From: Lysobacteraceae bacterium PS02065
GTDB taxonomy: Bacteria; Pseudomonadota; Gammaproteobacteria; Xanthomonadales; Rhodanobacteraceae
Length of the DNA: 64,000 bases
Assembly (NCBI GenBank): GCA_029959555.1
Contig: JASCPI010000004.1
Location: 62,001-126,000, forward strand
Reading direction: 5' to 3'
Shown one piece after another: positions 38,368 through 45,050 of the stretch; the stretch's first letter is position 1; each line of letters starts with the position of its first letter. The translations under genes and the position numbers were made by a program. Under the pieces are notes generated by a model that did not search any database, was not told the DNA's origin, and saw only the letters and a list, made by a program, of their open reading frames with translations.

Positions 38368-38738
38368 CCAAGCGGACACCTGAGGAGCGCCGCCAGCTCG
38401 TCGCCGAGACGCGCTCCCTGCTCGACGCGGTGGCGCAGATGCTTGGCGTCGGGACCACCCGCACGATCCCCGGCGACCCCGAGTGCGGCTTCTCGGTCGA
38501 CGCATCGTCGTTCGAGGGCGTGTACGGCAAGTGGTTCGCGAAGGAGGTCGACGCCCTACGGGTCCACACGGCCGAGCGGGCCACGCGGCTGGCGCACGGG
38601 CGCTGTGAGCTGGGCTACGGGATGGCCGAGTGGATCCGCGAACAGGCCGGCGGGAGCGACGAGAAGTTCATGGGGTACCTGCGGCAGCTTGACGTGCTTC
38701 ACGGGCGCTATCGGATTCGGATGCCCGAAGTCCTGTGA
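38271..38738 (+). CDS. Island hypothetical protein
   Basis: 155 residues, helical, with charged repeats (RLSRKLDQVAKRTPEERRQL) and VYGKWFAKEVDALRVHTAE. Its ATG has no good ribosome site, consistent with reading coupled to the gene before it, or with the two being one frameshifted gene. No domain recognised. Confidence 0.6.
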   Translation: MLSIALPNPLRDRTLYELARAAHRLSRKLDQVAKRTPEERRQLVAETRSLLDAVAQMLGVGTTRTIPGDPECGFSVDASSFEGVYGKWFAKEVDALRVHTAERATRLAHGRCELGYGMAEWIREQAGGSDEKFMGYLRQLDVLHGRYRIRMPEVL

Positions 38739-38778
38739 GCTAAGCTGCGTCGATTGCCGCCTCACACGGGGGTTCTGC

Positions 38779-39207
38779 ATGCCATACCTTCAAGCGTTCG
38801 CTGTTCGCCGCGGAGTACGGGAGCCTGAAGTTCTCGCCCTCGACATGAGTGCTGACGAGGTGAAGCAGCAGATTTCTACCCCGTACGCCAAGGCGCGAGA
38901 CCTCTACATCAACAGGCGAATCGTCAAGATCGCCGACTTGGAAAGTATCGCCATCGTCGAGACCCCCATGCCTGCGATGGAGGCAGCGGACTTAATGGAC
39001 CGCGAGATTAGCGCCGAGGACAAGAGGCATGGTCTGGTTTCGCTGAGACCGCCCCTTCCCCCCTACATGCTCGCGAGCAGATTCCCCGATGTGACTGATC
39101 GGTTCATCACAGAGGCGCCCGGAGCGGGCACGCCTTGGATGAAGCTCGCTCTATGGGTTTCCGGTGTGGTCGGATTCGCCGCGACGGTGTGGGGCTTCTT
39201 CAGATAG
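38779..39207 (+). CDS. Island protein with C-terminal membrane anchor
   Basis: 142 residues. The N-terminal ~115 are soluble (YLQAFAVRRGVREPEVLALD, then STPYAKARDLYINRRIVKIAD). A single C-terminal helix, WMKLALWVSGVVGFAATVWG, ends at the last residues. Tail-anchored small proteins of this kind occur among phage lysis, exclusion and abortive-infection factors. No motif points to a specific role. Confidence 0.6.
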   Translation: MPYLQAFAVRRGVREPEVLALDMSADEVKQQISTPYAKARDLYINRRIVKIADLESIAIVETPMPAMEAADLMDREISAEDKRHGLVSLRPPLPPYMLASRFPDVTDRFITEAPGAGTPWMKLALWVSGVVGFAATVWGFFR

Positions 39208-39212
39208 CGCCC

Positions 39213-39248
39213 TTGTATCATCATCAAACGCTGGTATGATGATGATAC
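39213..39248 (+). promoter_or_regulatory. Serine-recombinase promoter inside a perfect inverted repeat
   Basis: GTATCATCATCA (39215-39226) and TGATGATGATAC (39237-39248) are perfect 12-bp arms 10 bp apart. A promoter fits within: -35 TTGTAT (39213-39218), 16-bp spacer, -10 TATGAT (39235-39240). The arms cover both boxes, so a dimer bound here would shut the promoter. It could be autorepression by the recombinase, its recombination site, or a phage-type repressor operator. The gene starts at 39269. Confidence 0.65.
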
Positions 39249-39268
39249 AGTCCATAGGAAGAGCGTTC

Positions 39269-39919
39269 ATGACGTCGAAGTTCATCGCCTATTACCGCGT
39301 TTCGACAAAGCGCCAAGGCGACTCCGGCCTCGGTCTCGACGCGCAGCGGCATGCCGTCCTCGGGTACCTGGGGGACGACGTAACTCCACTCGCTGAGTAC
39401 ACGGACGTCGAGTCCGGCAAGGACGATGCCCGTCCCGAGCTGGCGAAGGCACTCGACCACGCGAAGCGGGCAAAGGCGATCTTGGTCATCGCCAAGCTCG
39501 ACCGACTGAGCCGCCGCGTGTCCTTCGTGTCTCGCCTGATGGAGTCCGGCGTGCGCTTCGTGGCTGTCGATAACCCGTCCGCGAATGAGCTGACCGTTAA
39601 CATCCTCGCCGCCGTCGCACAGGAGGAACGCCGGCTCATCTCACAGCGCACACGCGTCGCGCTGGAGGCCGCCAAGCGTCGGGGCGTGGTGTTGGGCAAC
39701 CCTCGTCTCGATGAAGCTCGTGGGGCCGCTGAGGCCGCCCGTGTGGACGGTGCCGACCGGTTCGCCGGCAACGTCCTGCCGCTGATCCGACAGGTGCAGG
39801 CCGCAGGCTGCAAGTCGCTCCGTGAGGTCGCCGCCGCGCTCAATGCGCGAGGCATCGCGACGCGACGCGGGAGCCAGTGGACGGCCGCAGCGGTCGCTCG
39901 GGTGGTCGCACGGGCGTGA
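39269..39919 (+). CDS. Serine recombinase (resolvase/invertase family)
   Basis: 216 residues. N-terminal catalytic domain FIAYYRVSTKRQGDSGLGL with the nucleophile serine at S12, KLDRLSRRVSF near 70-80 and VAQEERRLISQRTRVALEAAKRRG near 125-148. The C-terminal ~60 residues (LREVAAALNARGIATRRG) form a helix-turn-helix-like DNA-binding part. ATG 39269 has AGGAAGAG upstream. It is too small for a phage large serine integrase, so it is a resolvase/invertase type. It provides a second recombination system beside the tyrosine integrase. Confidence 0.9.
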   Translation: MTSKFIAYYRVSTKRQGDSGLGLDAQRHAVLGYLGDDVTPLAEYTDVESGKDDARPELAKALDHAKRAKAILVIAKLDRLSRRVSFVSRLMESGVRFVAVDNPSANELTVNILAAVAQEERRLISQRTRVALEAAKRRGVVLGNPRLDEARGAAEAARVDGADRFAGNVLPLIRQVQAAGCKSLREVAAALNARGIATRRGSQWTAAAVARVVARA

Positions 39920-39946
39920 AACTCACAGGCGGCGGCCGAGTGCCGC

Positions 39947-40486
39947 TTAGCCTTTGGGACTCTCCAGCAACCCGCGAATCTCCTTGGCAGCGATCGCGCA
40001 GTCGCTTGCAGCCCGACGGACGGCCTTCGTGGCTGAGTCGTAGGTTTCACTCGTGGCGCCGCCGTGCCACTGCTCGTCGAGCACGAGGTCCGACGCGATC
40101 CCGTGAGCTTCCGTCGCTGAGTACAGCGCCGTCTGCGCGGCATCAGCGGCGGTATCGAGTAGATGCAAGTCCTTCGCTATCTCACGAAGTTTTATGGGCA
40201 CCTCGGTCCATTCGTCGATCTGCTTATATGAGTGCGCATCCTCAATAGGGCTTCGCAGTCGTACATGCGAAGAAACGGTGCCCGTCTCGCCCTCATCCAC
40301 TTGCCTAACCAGTATCGAATGTCGGGTGTGCAGCCACTCGAAGTGCGGCAGTACAACATGAGCAAGGCTCCGAGCCTGCGCCCGTCGGTCGCGTTTGCGC
40401 TGCTCCCGATCGGCTGGATTCCCGTACCACGCGAGAAACAGGGCCAGCATGATGCCGACCAGAGCGATCCAGTCTCCCGCGTCCAT
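39947..40486 (-). CDS. Membrane-anchored coiled-coil protein
   Basis: 179 residues. An N-terminal helix (WIALVGIMLALFLAWYG) is followed directly by a basic stretch (REQRKRDRRAQAR) and then by helical segments with coiled-coil character (DLHLLDTAADAAQTALYSATEA). Strong ribosome site (GGGGAG). Topology recalls phage spanin-like or exclusion proteins, but no specific homologue is recognised. Converges with the serine recombinase. Confidence 0.6.
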   Translation of the reverse strand: MDAGDWIALVGIMLALFLAWYGNPADREQRKRDRRAQARSLAHVVLPHFEWLHTRHSILVRQVDEGETGTVSSHVRLRSPIEDAHSYKQIDEWTEVPIKLREIAKDLHLLDTAADAAQTALYSATEAHGIASDLVLDEQWHGGATSETYDSATKAVRRAASDCAIAAKEIRGLLESPKG

Positions 40487-40610
40487 CGCGCCCTCCCCTT
40501 TGCCGGTCTAGTGAGCATCCCCGCGAACATCTTACGGTCTCGCGATCACCTACACATCTGCGATCCGCACATATACTCGCCAGTTGGACGACAGCGCATC
40601 AGGGGGCGCT

Positions 40611-40841
40611 ATGTGCATGAAGGATTGGGGCCAGCTCGTCGTGATTCTGGCGAGCATATGTGTCGCGCTGCTACTCGGCGGCATGCAGGAACCCGGCGAG
40701 ATTGAGCGCATGGTCGAGACCGCCGGCCGCCTCGTCGTCGGCGTCGCATTGGTCGTGGGCGTCTACAAGGGCGGCATGGCCGCTGTGGACCGGTTCCTCC
40801 CGGGACCAAGGGTCCAGCGCGGCGTGATGCCGCCTGAGTGA
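40611..40841 (+). CDS. Small two-helix membrane protein (holin-like)
   Basis: 76 residues from ATG 40611 (another ATG six bases later). Two hydrophobic helices: LVVILASICVALLLGGM and LVVGVALVVGVYKGGM, separated by a short polar loop with a basic/acidic C-tail. Size and topology fit a holin or a small phage membrane protein. The neighbours do not confirm a lysis cassette: no endolysin is seen. Confidence 0.5.
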   Translation: MCMKDWGQLVVILASICVALLLGGMQEPGEIERMVETAGRLVVGVALVVGVYKGGMAAVDRFLPGPRVQRGVMPPE

Positions 40842-41086
40842 GTGCAACGGCAGCCGTGGAGCTGCCCGGTTATCGGCGTGTGTGCAGTGGACGCGTTGCC
40901 AGAACCCCGGGCATGCGCATGGTGGCACCGCAGGTCGACCGCAGGAAGCGGAGATGGTCGCGTCCGCTCGTAGGAGACCTCCTACAGCGCCCGCCCTGTC
41001 GAGCGCGAACGACACCCCCACGGGGGGAACGCATGCAATCCGACTGTATAACTACCCCCGCGGATTTTTTCGACGAAATCATCGCG
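40842..41086. other. Non-coding gap with short palindromes
   Basis: No credible gene. It holds GTAGGAG-AC-CTCCTAC (40970-40985) and a CCCCC-AC-GGGGG palindrome near 41006-41018, followed by a T-run (TTTTTT near 41065-41070) that could end plus-strand transcription. Confidence 0.4.
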
Positions 41087-41126
41087 AAAAAAAGGACCGA
41101 CGACTCCATGCGGAGACGGTCGGCCC
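41087..41126 (-). terminator. Rho-independent terminator after the gp15-like gene
   Basis: On the minus strand a GC-rich stem of about 14 bp (GGGCCGACCGTCTCC against GGAGTCGTCGGTCC, a few mismatches) with loop GCAT is followed by seven Ts. It lies eight bases past the stop at 41134. Confidence 0.8.
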
Positions 41127-41133
41127 TTAGGGG

Positions 41134-43170
41134 TCACATCGGATCGAACAGCGCCTCTCGGCGGTACTGGTCGAATAGCTGATCTCGTTCGTAGTTCGCT
41201 GCCTTGCGCTCTTGGCGGCGCTGCGTGACTGCGGTCGTCATATTGGCGTAGTCGACCCACAACGGCTGGCGGTCTTCTCCGCGAAGGACATCAAAACCCC
41301 CTTCCGCCGGAACGATGTAGAACTTGCCGGGAGCACCCGCGATTGGCGCAAGCGTGAAGCCCGCGTCTGTGCCGAACCGCTCGGCCACTGTGGGCTTCAA
41401 GACCGTGTTGATCCACTCGTTCGCGACATCCGGGAAGTCCTCGGGGACATCACCAAGGCGCATCGGCCATCCGCCGATCGTCTTGAAGTTCTTCTCGTAG
41501 AGCTTGCGGCCCTTCACCTCGGCGACGTCGTAGCTGTCACCGGCTCGAAGGAACGACTCCACGTACGGCTGGAGCTGCGTTCGCACGAGCGTCGACTTGC
41601 CAGAGCCGTTCGAGAGGCGACGCGACGCGTCGTCCAGCTTGCGGCCGTTGTAGTTGATGGCCTGCGAGACCCGCTCATCGGGTACCAGACGATCCTTCAG
41701 CATCTGCGCGGCATCCACTGACGACATACCGGCTTCCATAAGATCACTCGCGGTCATCAGCAGCGCATTCGCTTTGCCCGAGATGCTCCGGTCAAGGTAA
41801 CTGTCGAGCCCGTTTGCCCTCATGGTGCGGAAGTTCTCGACCACGCGACCGAACGCCTGCGGGTTAGCAGGGTCCGCGTTGTCGAACGTGAACTTGAGGG
41901 CGTTCGGGATGAGTCCATTCCGCTGGGCGGTCTCAATGACCGAGGCGATGTGCTGCGCTGCTTCGGCGGCACTCTGCCCATCGTTGTCCGCGTTGGCTGC
42001 TTGGAGTGCCGACCAACTGGCGTAGTAGCTGCCGTCAAGCACGTCCTGCACGTCGCTGGGCTTGATCCCAGAGCCGTACAGCTGGCCCGCGGTACCTGCG
42101 GCGAGGTGACGAGCGATGAGGGCGTTTCGTTCGGTCGCCTCGCGGGTCTTCTCCACGGCCCGTTCGGCCTTCTCGCGTGCACGGTTGATGACATCGACGC
42201 TGCGCTCCATGGCGCTGGTGAGGAAGCCGTTCGTGAGCTGGCCCTCGTACTTCAGCGCGTCCGCGAGACCGAAGCGGCCACGGTCGGCGAGTCGATTGAT
42301 GGAGTCGACCGCGCGGAGCTGGTCTTCGCCCTTCAGGAGCTTCGCTTCGGCGTCCGCCTGCTCGCGGCGCTTGGTGCCGAGTTCGTGTGCCTTCTCCAGC
42401 CGGGCGCCCCATTCGCCATCCAGGTGCAGCTTGGACTTCGAGTCGGCGAGCAGCGGATACAGCGACGTGTCGCCGAGTTCGATCTGCGCGACGAGCTGCT
42501 GTGCGAGGGCCACGCGGGCTTCATCCTCGCCGATGCCGAGCGGCGCCGCGTTCGCGAGCAGGGAGTCGATGGCCGCCGAGCTGCGCACCGCGCCGCCGTC
42601 GAGGGCCGCACGGTTGACGCCGGCCCACTCGTTGATGGCCTGGTCGTGCTCGGCCTTCGCGCGGCGGGACTCGAACTGGCCGCGGAGGTTCGATTCGAGC
42701 TGCGCCGCCGCGGCGTTCTTCGCGCCGAGGCTGTCTGCGTCGTCATCGTCGCCGTACAGCGCCGCGAGGTTCTGTTCGCGCCACGCGTTGAAGTCCATGT
42801 TCGGGTCTTCACGCTGCGCCTGCGCAAGCGCCTGCGTCGCGCTGTTGTACCACTCCATCGACTGGCGCTGGCCGCGGGTACGCGAGACCGCCTTGCGGTA
42901 GGTCTCGTTGTCGGTCACGAGCTGCTGGTCGACGGCGTCGAGGTTGGCGTCGCGGACTCCCTGTGCGGCCTGTGATGCCCGCAGCTCGTCCGCTCGCTTG
43001 GCAGCCTTGTCGGCGAAGAAGCCGGCGACGGCATCAAGGCCAGCGATGCGCTGTTGGTTGACGCTGTGGCCGCCATCCGTGATGCGGGCTTCGACCGTGA
43101 GGCCGACCGGACGCGGGGTGTGTTCTTCCAGCGTGACGCGCTGGTTCGGTTGTGTCGTGGGGCGGGACAT
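41134..43170 (-). CDS. T7 gp15-like internal virion protein
   Basis: 678-residue, nearly all-helical soluble protein without signal or membrane helix. Long charged helical stretches (RADELRASQAAQGVRDANLD, KAHELGTKRREQADAEAKLL and RAREKAERAVEKTREATERN) and a C-terminal domain with GKFYIVPAEGGFDVLRGEDR then TAVTQRRQERKAANYERDQL. Size, composition and layout resemble T7-type internal core protein gp15, which forms the ejection channel in the cell envelope. Start ATG 43170 has AAGGA five bases upstream. No other virion gene is present in the island. Call is from overall resemblance, not a motif match; function unproven. Confidence 0.5.
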   Translation of the reverse strand: MSRPTTQPNQRVTLEEHTPRPVGLTVEARITDGGHSVNQQRIAGLDAVAGFFADKAAKRADELRASQAAQGVRDANLDAVDQQLVTDNETYRKAVSRTRGQRQSMEWYNSATQALAQAQREDPNMDFNAWREQNLAALYGDDDDADSLGAKNAAAAQLESNLRGQFESRRAKAEHDQAINEWAGVNRAALDGGAVRSSAAIDSLLANAAPLGIGEDEARVALAQQLVAQIELGDTSLYPLLADSKSKLHLDGEWGARLEKAHELGTKRREQADAEAKLLKGEDQLRAVDSINRLADRGRFGLADALKYEGQLTNGFLTSAMERSVDVINRAREKAERAVEKTREATERNALIARHLAAGTAGQLYGSGIKPSDVQDVLDGSYYASWSALQAANADNDGQSAAEAAQHIASVIETAQRNGLIPNALKFTFDNADPANPQAFGRVVENFRTMRANGLDSYLDRSISGKANALLMTASDLMEAGMSSVDAAQMLKDRLVPDERVSQAINYNGRKLDDASRRLSNGSGKSTLVRTQLQPYVESFLRAGDSYDVAEVKGRKLYEKNFKTIGGWPMRLGDVPEDFPDVANEWINTVLKPTVAERFGTDAGFTLAPIAGAPGKFYIVPAEGGFDVLRGEDRQPLWVDYANMTTAVTQRRQERKAANYERDQLFDQYRREALFDPM

Positions 43171-43518
43171 CTGCTTCCTTCGTGGCGTGTGCCGTGCTCG
43201 CGGCATTGGTGGAACGGAAACGACAAGGGCGCCCGTGTGAGCGCCCTGTCAGGGGAAATCGGATGACCGGTCATGCAGCGCGGCAGGACACGCGCAGGGA
43301 GGCGAATACCGGTCTCGGTGGGGGTTGGCCTACGGCGGGGGCGCGAGCGCCGCACGGGAGCATCCACCGCTACTGGAAGCGGCATAGCGGAGGCGTGGGG
43401 CGTCGCGCTCTACCGCCGCGACCAAGAGAAATCGGGGAGTGCAGAAACGCGAAGGCCGCCCTTCGGCGGCCCTCGGTGACTGTGCTGACGATCGTCAGCG
43501 AGACGGCGTGTGCGGCGC
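43171..43518. other. Non-coding stretch with hairpins between the virion-protein gene and small genes
   Basis: No credible gene. Contains a hairpin near 43222-43250 (GACAAGGGCGC / GCGCCCTGTC, one bulge), a strong GGCCGCC-CTTC-GGCGGCC hairpin (43454-43471) that could end transcription of the gene at 43519 on the minus strand, and a perfect 16-bp palindrome GCTGACGATCGTCAGC (43484-43499). Confidence 0.5.
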
Positions 43519-43749
43519 TCAGGCGTGAAGGTGCGACCAGTCCGAACGGATGCCGTCCGTGGGGTACCACTGGCGGTCAAGGCCGCCCATGTTGGGCTGC
43601 GCGAGGAACACGCGGCGGCCGACATAGAACATCGCGCCTGACGAGGTAAGGTTCACGCCGAAGTGGCGCGTGGCCAAAAGACTGAAGTGCCAGTCGCGGG
43701 CGATCCGGAAGTCGACAGCCAGTAGGACAAGATCAAGAGCGAAGTGCAT
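43519..43749 (-). CDS. Island small hypothetical protein (76 aa)
   Basis: Starts MHFALDLVLLAVDFRIARD and contains MFYVGRRVFLAQPNMGGLD. It has a fair ribosome site (GGGAAC four bases before the ATG). 21 bp downstream of the next small ORF on the same strand, so the two may be a unit. No domain recognised. Confidence 0.5.
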   Translation of the reverse strand: MHFALDLVLLAVDFRIARDWHFSLLATRHFGVNLTSSGAMFYVGRRVFLAQPNMGGLDRQWYPTDGIRSDWSHLHA

Positions 43750-43770
43750 GACGGTTCCCTGTTTCGATAG

Positions 43771-43995
43771 TCAACCATCGCCGCAATCGGGCGACGGACG
43801 CAACGGGTTGGCGTACCGGTCACTGAGGAACCCGGCGGCCTCTCGGCCCCCGCTGCGCCCGTCATAAACGAGCACGACCAACAGGGCTTCAGCTTCACGA
43901 GCGGCCGAAAGCCGGGCATGAAAAAGCGCCATGTAGGCGCCTGTGCGCCTCAGTAGTTCGGGACGCCAATCCCGGTCGTCGATGAGCGACGACAC
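43771..43995 (-). CDS. Island small hypothetical protein (74 aa)
   Basis: GTG start without a clear ribosome site; translation begins MSSLIDDRDWRPELLRRTG and continues AREAEALLVVLVYDGRSGG. The low proportion of stop-avoiding codons and the position before the 76-residue ORF support it, but it could be spurious. Confidence 0.35.
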   Translation of the reverse strand: MSSLIDDRDWRPELLRRTGAYMALFHARLSAAREAEALLVVLVYDGRSGGREAAGFLSDRYANPLRPSPDCGDG

Positions 43996-44576
43996 GGATA
44001 GCGTGCATGTCTCATGCTCGAAGTGTCAACGGGTCGCGCAACGGACGCAGCGTCACATGCGGAGGCCGCACAGGACGCGACAGGAGCACGCCGGCACCCT
44101 CGGCTGAGTCGTCGGCCGCGCTGCCTATGCGCGGGCTTCACGGGCACGCCTACGCGCCTCCGAGGCGACGCCGCGACGGCGACCGGACGGGGCTCGTCGA
44201 CATCATCGCGGGGACCGTGTGGAGTCCATTGGATTCATCGCGAAGCAACAAGGGAACCTTGTTGATCGACCACCAATGGAAGACCGCGAATAGGGTACCC
44301 CTGTTATCGACCACACCATTGATCCATCACCATCGGTGGTCGTGAGAGTCCGAAGGACTCCATAAGAAATCCTTATGGTTTCCCGGTCATGTATATCTTT
44401 TGCTCTCACCCCATAGGGGTATCCATATGGGGGCCGCAGGAGGGGCTTGGGCACCTCTCCTGTGTTCCGCCCTAATTGGCTCAGGCAAGCGTTAGGGCTT
44501 GGCGGTCCGGTCGGCAGGGCAGTTGACCCCTGCCCCCCTCGGCCGTGCGCTACGATGAGAATCAGGGAGGACGGCT
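43996..44576. repeat. Array of short hairpins in an AT-richer gap
   Basis: A 581-bp gap without a credible gene, less GC-rich than the rest of the island. From 44222 to about 44432 it holds a run of short inverted repeats: GAGTCC/GGATTC (44222-44236, one mismatch), CAACAAGG-GAA-CCTTGTTG (44246-44264), AGGG-TAC-CCCT (44292-44302), CACC-ATC-GGTG (44328-44338), GAGTCC-GAA-GGACTC (44346-44360), CCATAAG-AAATC-CTTATGG (44360-44378) and CCCC-ATA-GGGG (44409-44419). Most loops are three bases. It might be an origin, a packaging or protein-binding region, or a structured RNA. Confidence 0.6.
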
Positions 44577-45044
44577 ATGCAACTGGATGTCGTTTGGGTG
44601 CAGATCGTGAACACGGTCGCGCAGGTCACGATTCTGTTCGCCTTTGTAGCCGCCGTTCGCGAAGCACGGGCACACCGGCTCAACGCGAAGAAGCTCGAAC
44701 TCGAGAACGCGAAGCTAAGTCTAGAGGTCGAACGAATGAGACGTGAGGCGGCTCAACACGAGCGCCGCATCGTTCCGGCGACCCTCGGTGACATTACCAA
44801 GTACGGCCAGCCGCGCGACCGAGGCGTGCAAGACGAGCCAGGAACGTATTCGTTCAGCCTGCCGCCTCTTGAAAGCGAGGAGGGCATTGTCACCATCGTG
44901 ACAGACATAAAGATCGTTAGAGCCCGACGCAGATACTGGATGTCGCTATTGATGGCCTTCGCATTGCTGATGGCTTTGGTGGTCGCCCTACGCTCGGTTT
45001 GGGATGTCTTCCAAGTGCTATCCGAGACGTTGCCAAAGCCTTAG
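44577..45044 (+). CDS. Membrane protein with coiled coil (island)
   Basis: 155 residues. N-terminal helix (VNTVAQVTILFAFVAAV), a coiled-coil stretch (AKKLELENAKLSLEVERMRR), a soluble part and a C-terminal helix (LLMAFALLMALVVAL). GGGAGG six bases before the ATG. It is the first gene inside the island from the integrase side and converges with it (6-bp gap). Role unknown; a phage- or satellite-exclusion function is only a guess. Confidence 0.6.
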   Translation: MQLDVVWVQIVNTVAQVTILFAFVAAVREARAHRLNAKKLELENAKLSLEVERMRREAAQHERRIVPATLGDITKYGQPRDRGVQDEPGTYSFSLPPLESEEGIVTIVTDIKIVRARRRYWMSLLMAFALLMALVVALRSVWDVFQVLSETLPKP

Positions 45045-45050
45045 CCCTTG

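Noticed and set aside
44007..44345. Plus-strand frame across the hairpin array
   Set aside because: No ribosome site, shadow-like R/S/T composition, and it crosses the structured repeats.
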